A stretch of 6,222 bases of DNA from an uncultured Paracoccaceae bacterium (GTDB taxonomy: Bacteria > Pseudomonadota > Alphaproteobacteria > Rhodobacterales > Rhodobacteraceae): NCBI GenBank assembly GCA_938038825.1, contig CALHST010000294.1, positions 1 to 6,222 on the forward strand. Direction: 5' to 3'. Of this stretch, positions 5,820 to 6,222 are shown in pieces. Position numbers and translations under genes: made by a program. Position 1 is the first letter of the stretch. Each line of letters starts with the position of its first letter. Below the pieces are notes generated by a model. It did not search any database and had not been told where the DNA came from. It saw only the letters and a list, made by a program, of their open reading frames with translations.

Positions 5820-6221
5820 TCAGGTTCGAGACATTGCAGCCAACGTTTGACAGGCCGTCCAGATCTGGTCGCCATCCCTAAGTTTTAATGCCCAGCTCAA
5901 CGGTATGCCTGTATCTCTTGCAACGCCATGAACAGCGCCCATAGCGCTGCCGATCATAAGGGATCGTCCGGCGTTATCCCCGCCTGCACGGTTGTTGCGT
6001 TCGACAGCATCGGAAAAGTTATCCGCATGGCGCAGGATGTGAAAGATCAACGGGCCTGCCATTGGCAAATGACAGGCGCGGCCGGTTTTTTCCGCGTAAT
6101 CTGTCGATGACGTTTCGGTCGTGGATAACGCGTCTTGCAAGGCGCTGCGAATGTCTGAATGGGCCGTATCAGCGGCGTGTGACAATGCCGTGGTGAGATC
6201 CGCTCCAGACAAGATTTCGGT
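5820..6221 (-). CDS. ADP-ribosylglycohydrolase family protein, C-terminal part (cut by the right window edge)
   Basis: The frame is open from the right edge to a TGA at 5820-5822, giving the last 133 residues; a TTG at 6210-6212 is probably internal. The family C-terminal pattern is clear: CHLPMAGPLIFHILRHADNF, then ERNNRAGGDNAGRSLMIGSAMGAVHG, then GIPLSWALKLRD. Classical family members remove ADP-ribose from proteins or small molecules and hold two Mg ions; the C-terminal metal residues lie in a GGDxDT motif. Here the motif reads GGDNAGR (5964-5984), so the second Asp and the Thr are replaced. Similar GGDNA/SxR forms occur, as I recall, in the crystallin-like branch of the family, so classical hydrolase activity should not be assumed. 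The N-terminal metal motif lies outside the window. The permease gene starts 79-94 bases downstream on the same strand, so co-transcription is possible but the functions do not obviously connect. Confidence 0.88.
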   Translation of the reverse strand, partial: TEILSGADLTTALSHAADTAHSDIRSALQDALSTTETSSTDYAEKTGRACHLPMAGPLIFHILRHADNFSDAVERNNRAGGDNAGRSLMIGSAMGAVHGVARDTGIPLSWALKLRDGDQIWTACQTLAAMSRT

Positions 6222-6222
6222 G

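Overview
The window looks like ordinary chromosomal DNA from an alphaproteobacterium, most likely Rhodobacterales (Roseobacter group). This rests on protein-family content (a DUF6314-type protein, a hydrolase-OsmC fusion, a TupB/TupC-type transporter), moderately high G+C, GGAG-type ribosome binding sites and tight gene packing. No database search was possible, so the taxonomy is inference. I see no tRNA, rRNA, insertion sequence, CRISPR array or phage gene.

Layout. Positions 1-2098 are read on the + strand: the C-terminal part of an unrecognised protein cut by the left edge, a 405-residue exported Gly/Asn-, Lys/Ser- and Ala/Glu-rich protein of unknown function, and a 131-residue DUF6314-type protein. 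From 2095 to the right edge everything is on the - strand. In transcription order these genes are the 3' part of an ADP-ribosylglycohydrolase-like gene cut by the right edge, a tungstate-type ABC permease (tupB-like), its ATPase (tupC-like), a MOSC-domain protein, and a fused alpha/beta hydrolase-OsmC protein. The two halves converge on a palindrome at 2094-2099 that supplies both stop codons. No gene-free stretch exceeds 150 bases.

How the genes fit together. TupB and TupC are translationally coupled (TGATG) and would form the membrane channel and motor of a tungstate importer. The periplasmic binding protein that gives such importers their specificity (TupA) is not beside them. The next co-oriented gene encodes a MOSC protein, a family tied to molybdenum-cofactor chemistry, so a metal/cofactor theme is plausible. 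The hydrolase-OsmC and ADP-ribosylglycohydrolase-like genes have no obvious link to it. I find no convincing wholly new system. The items most worth a second look are the exported charge-segregated protein, the TupBC pair without TupA, and a structured inverted repeat upstream of the hydrolase-OsmC gene.
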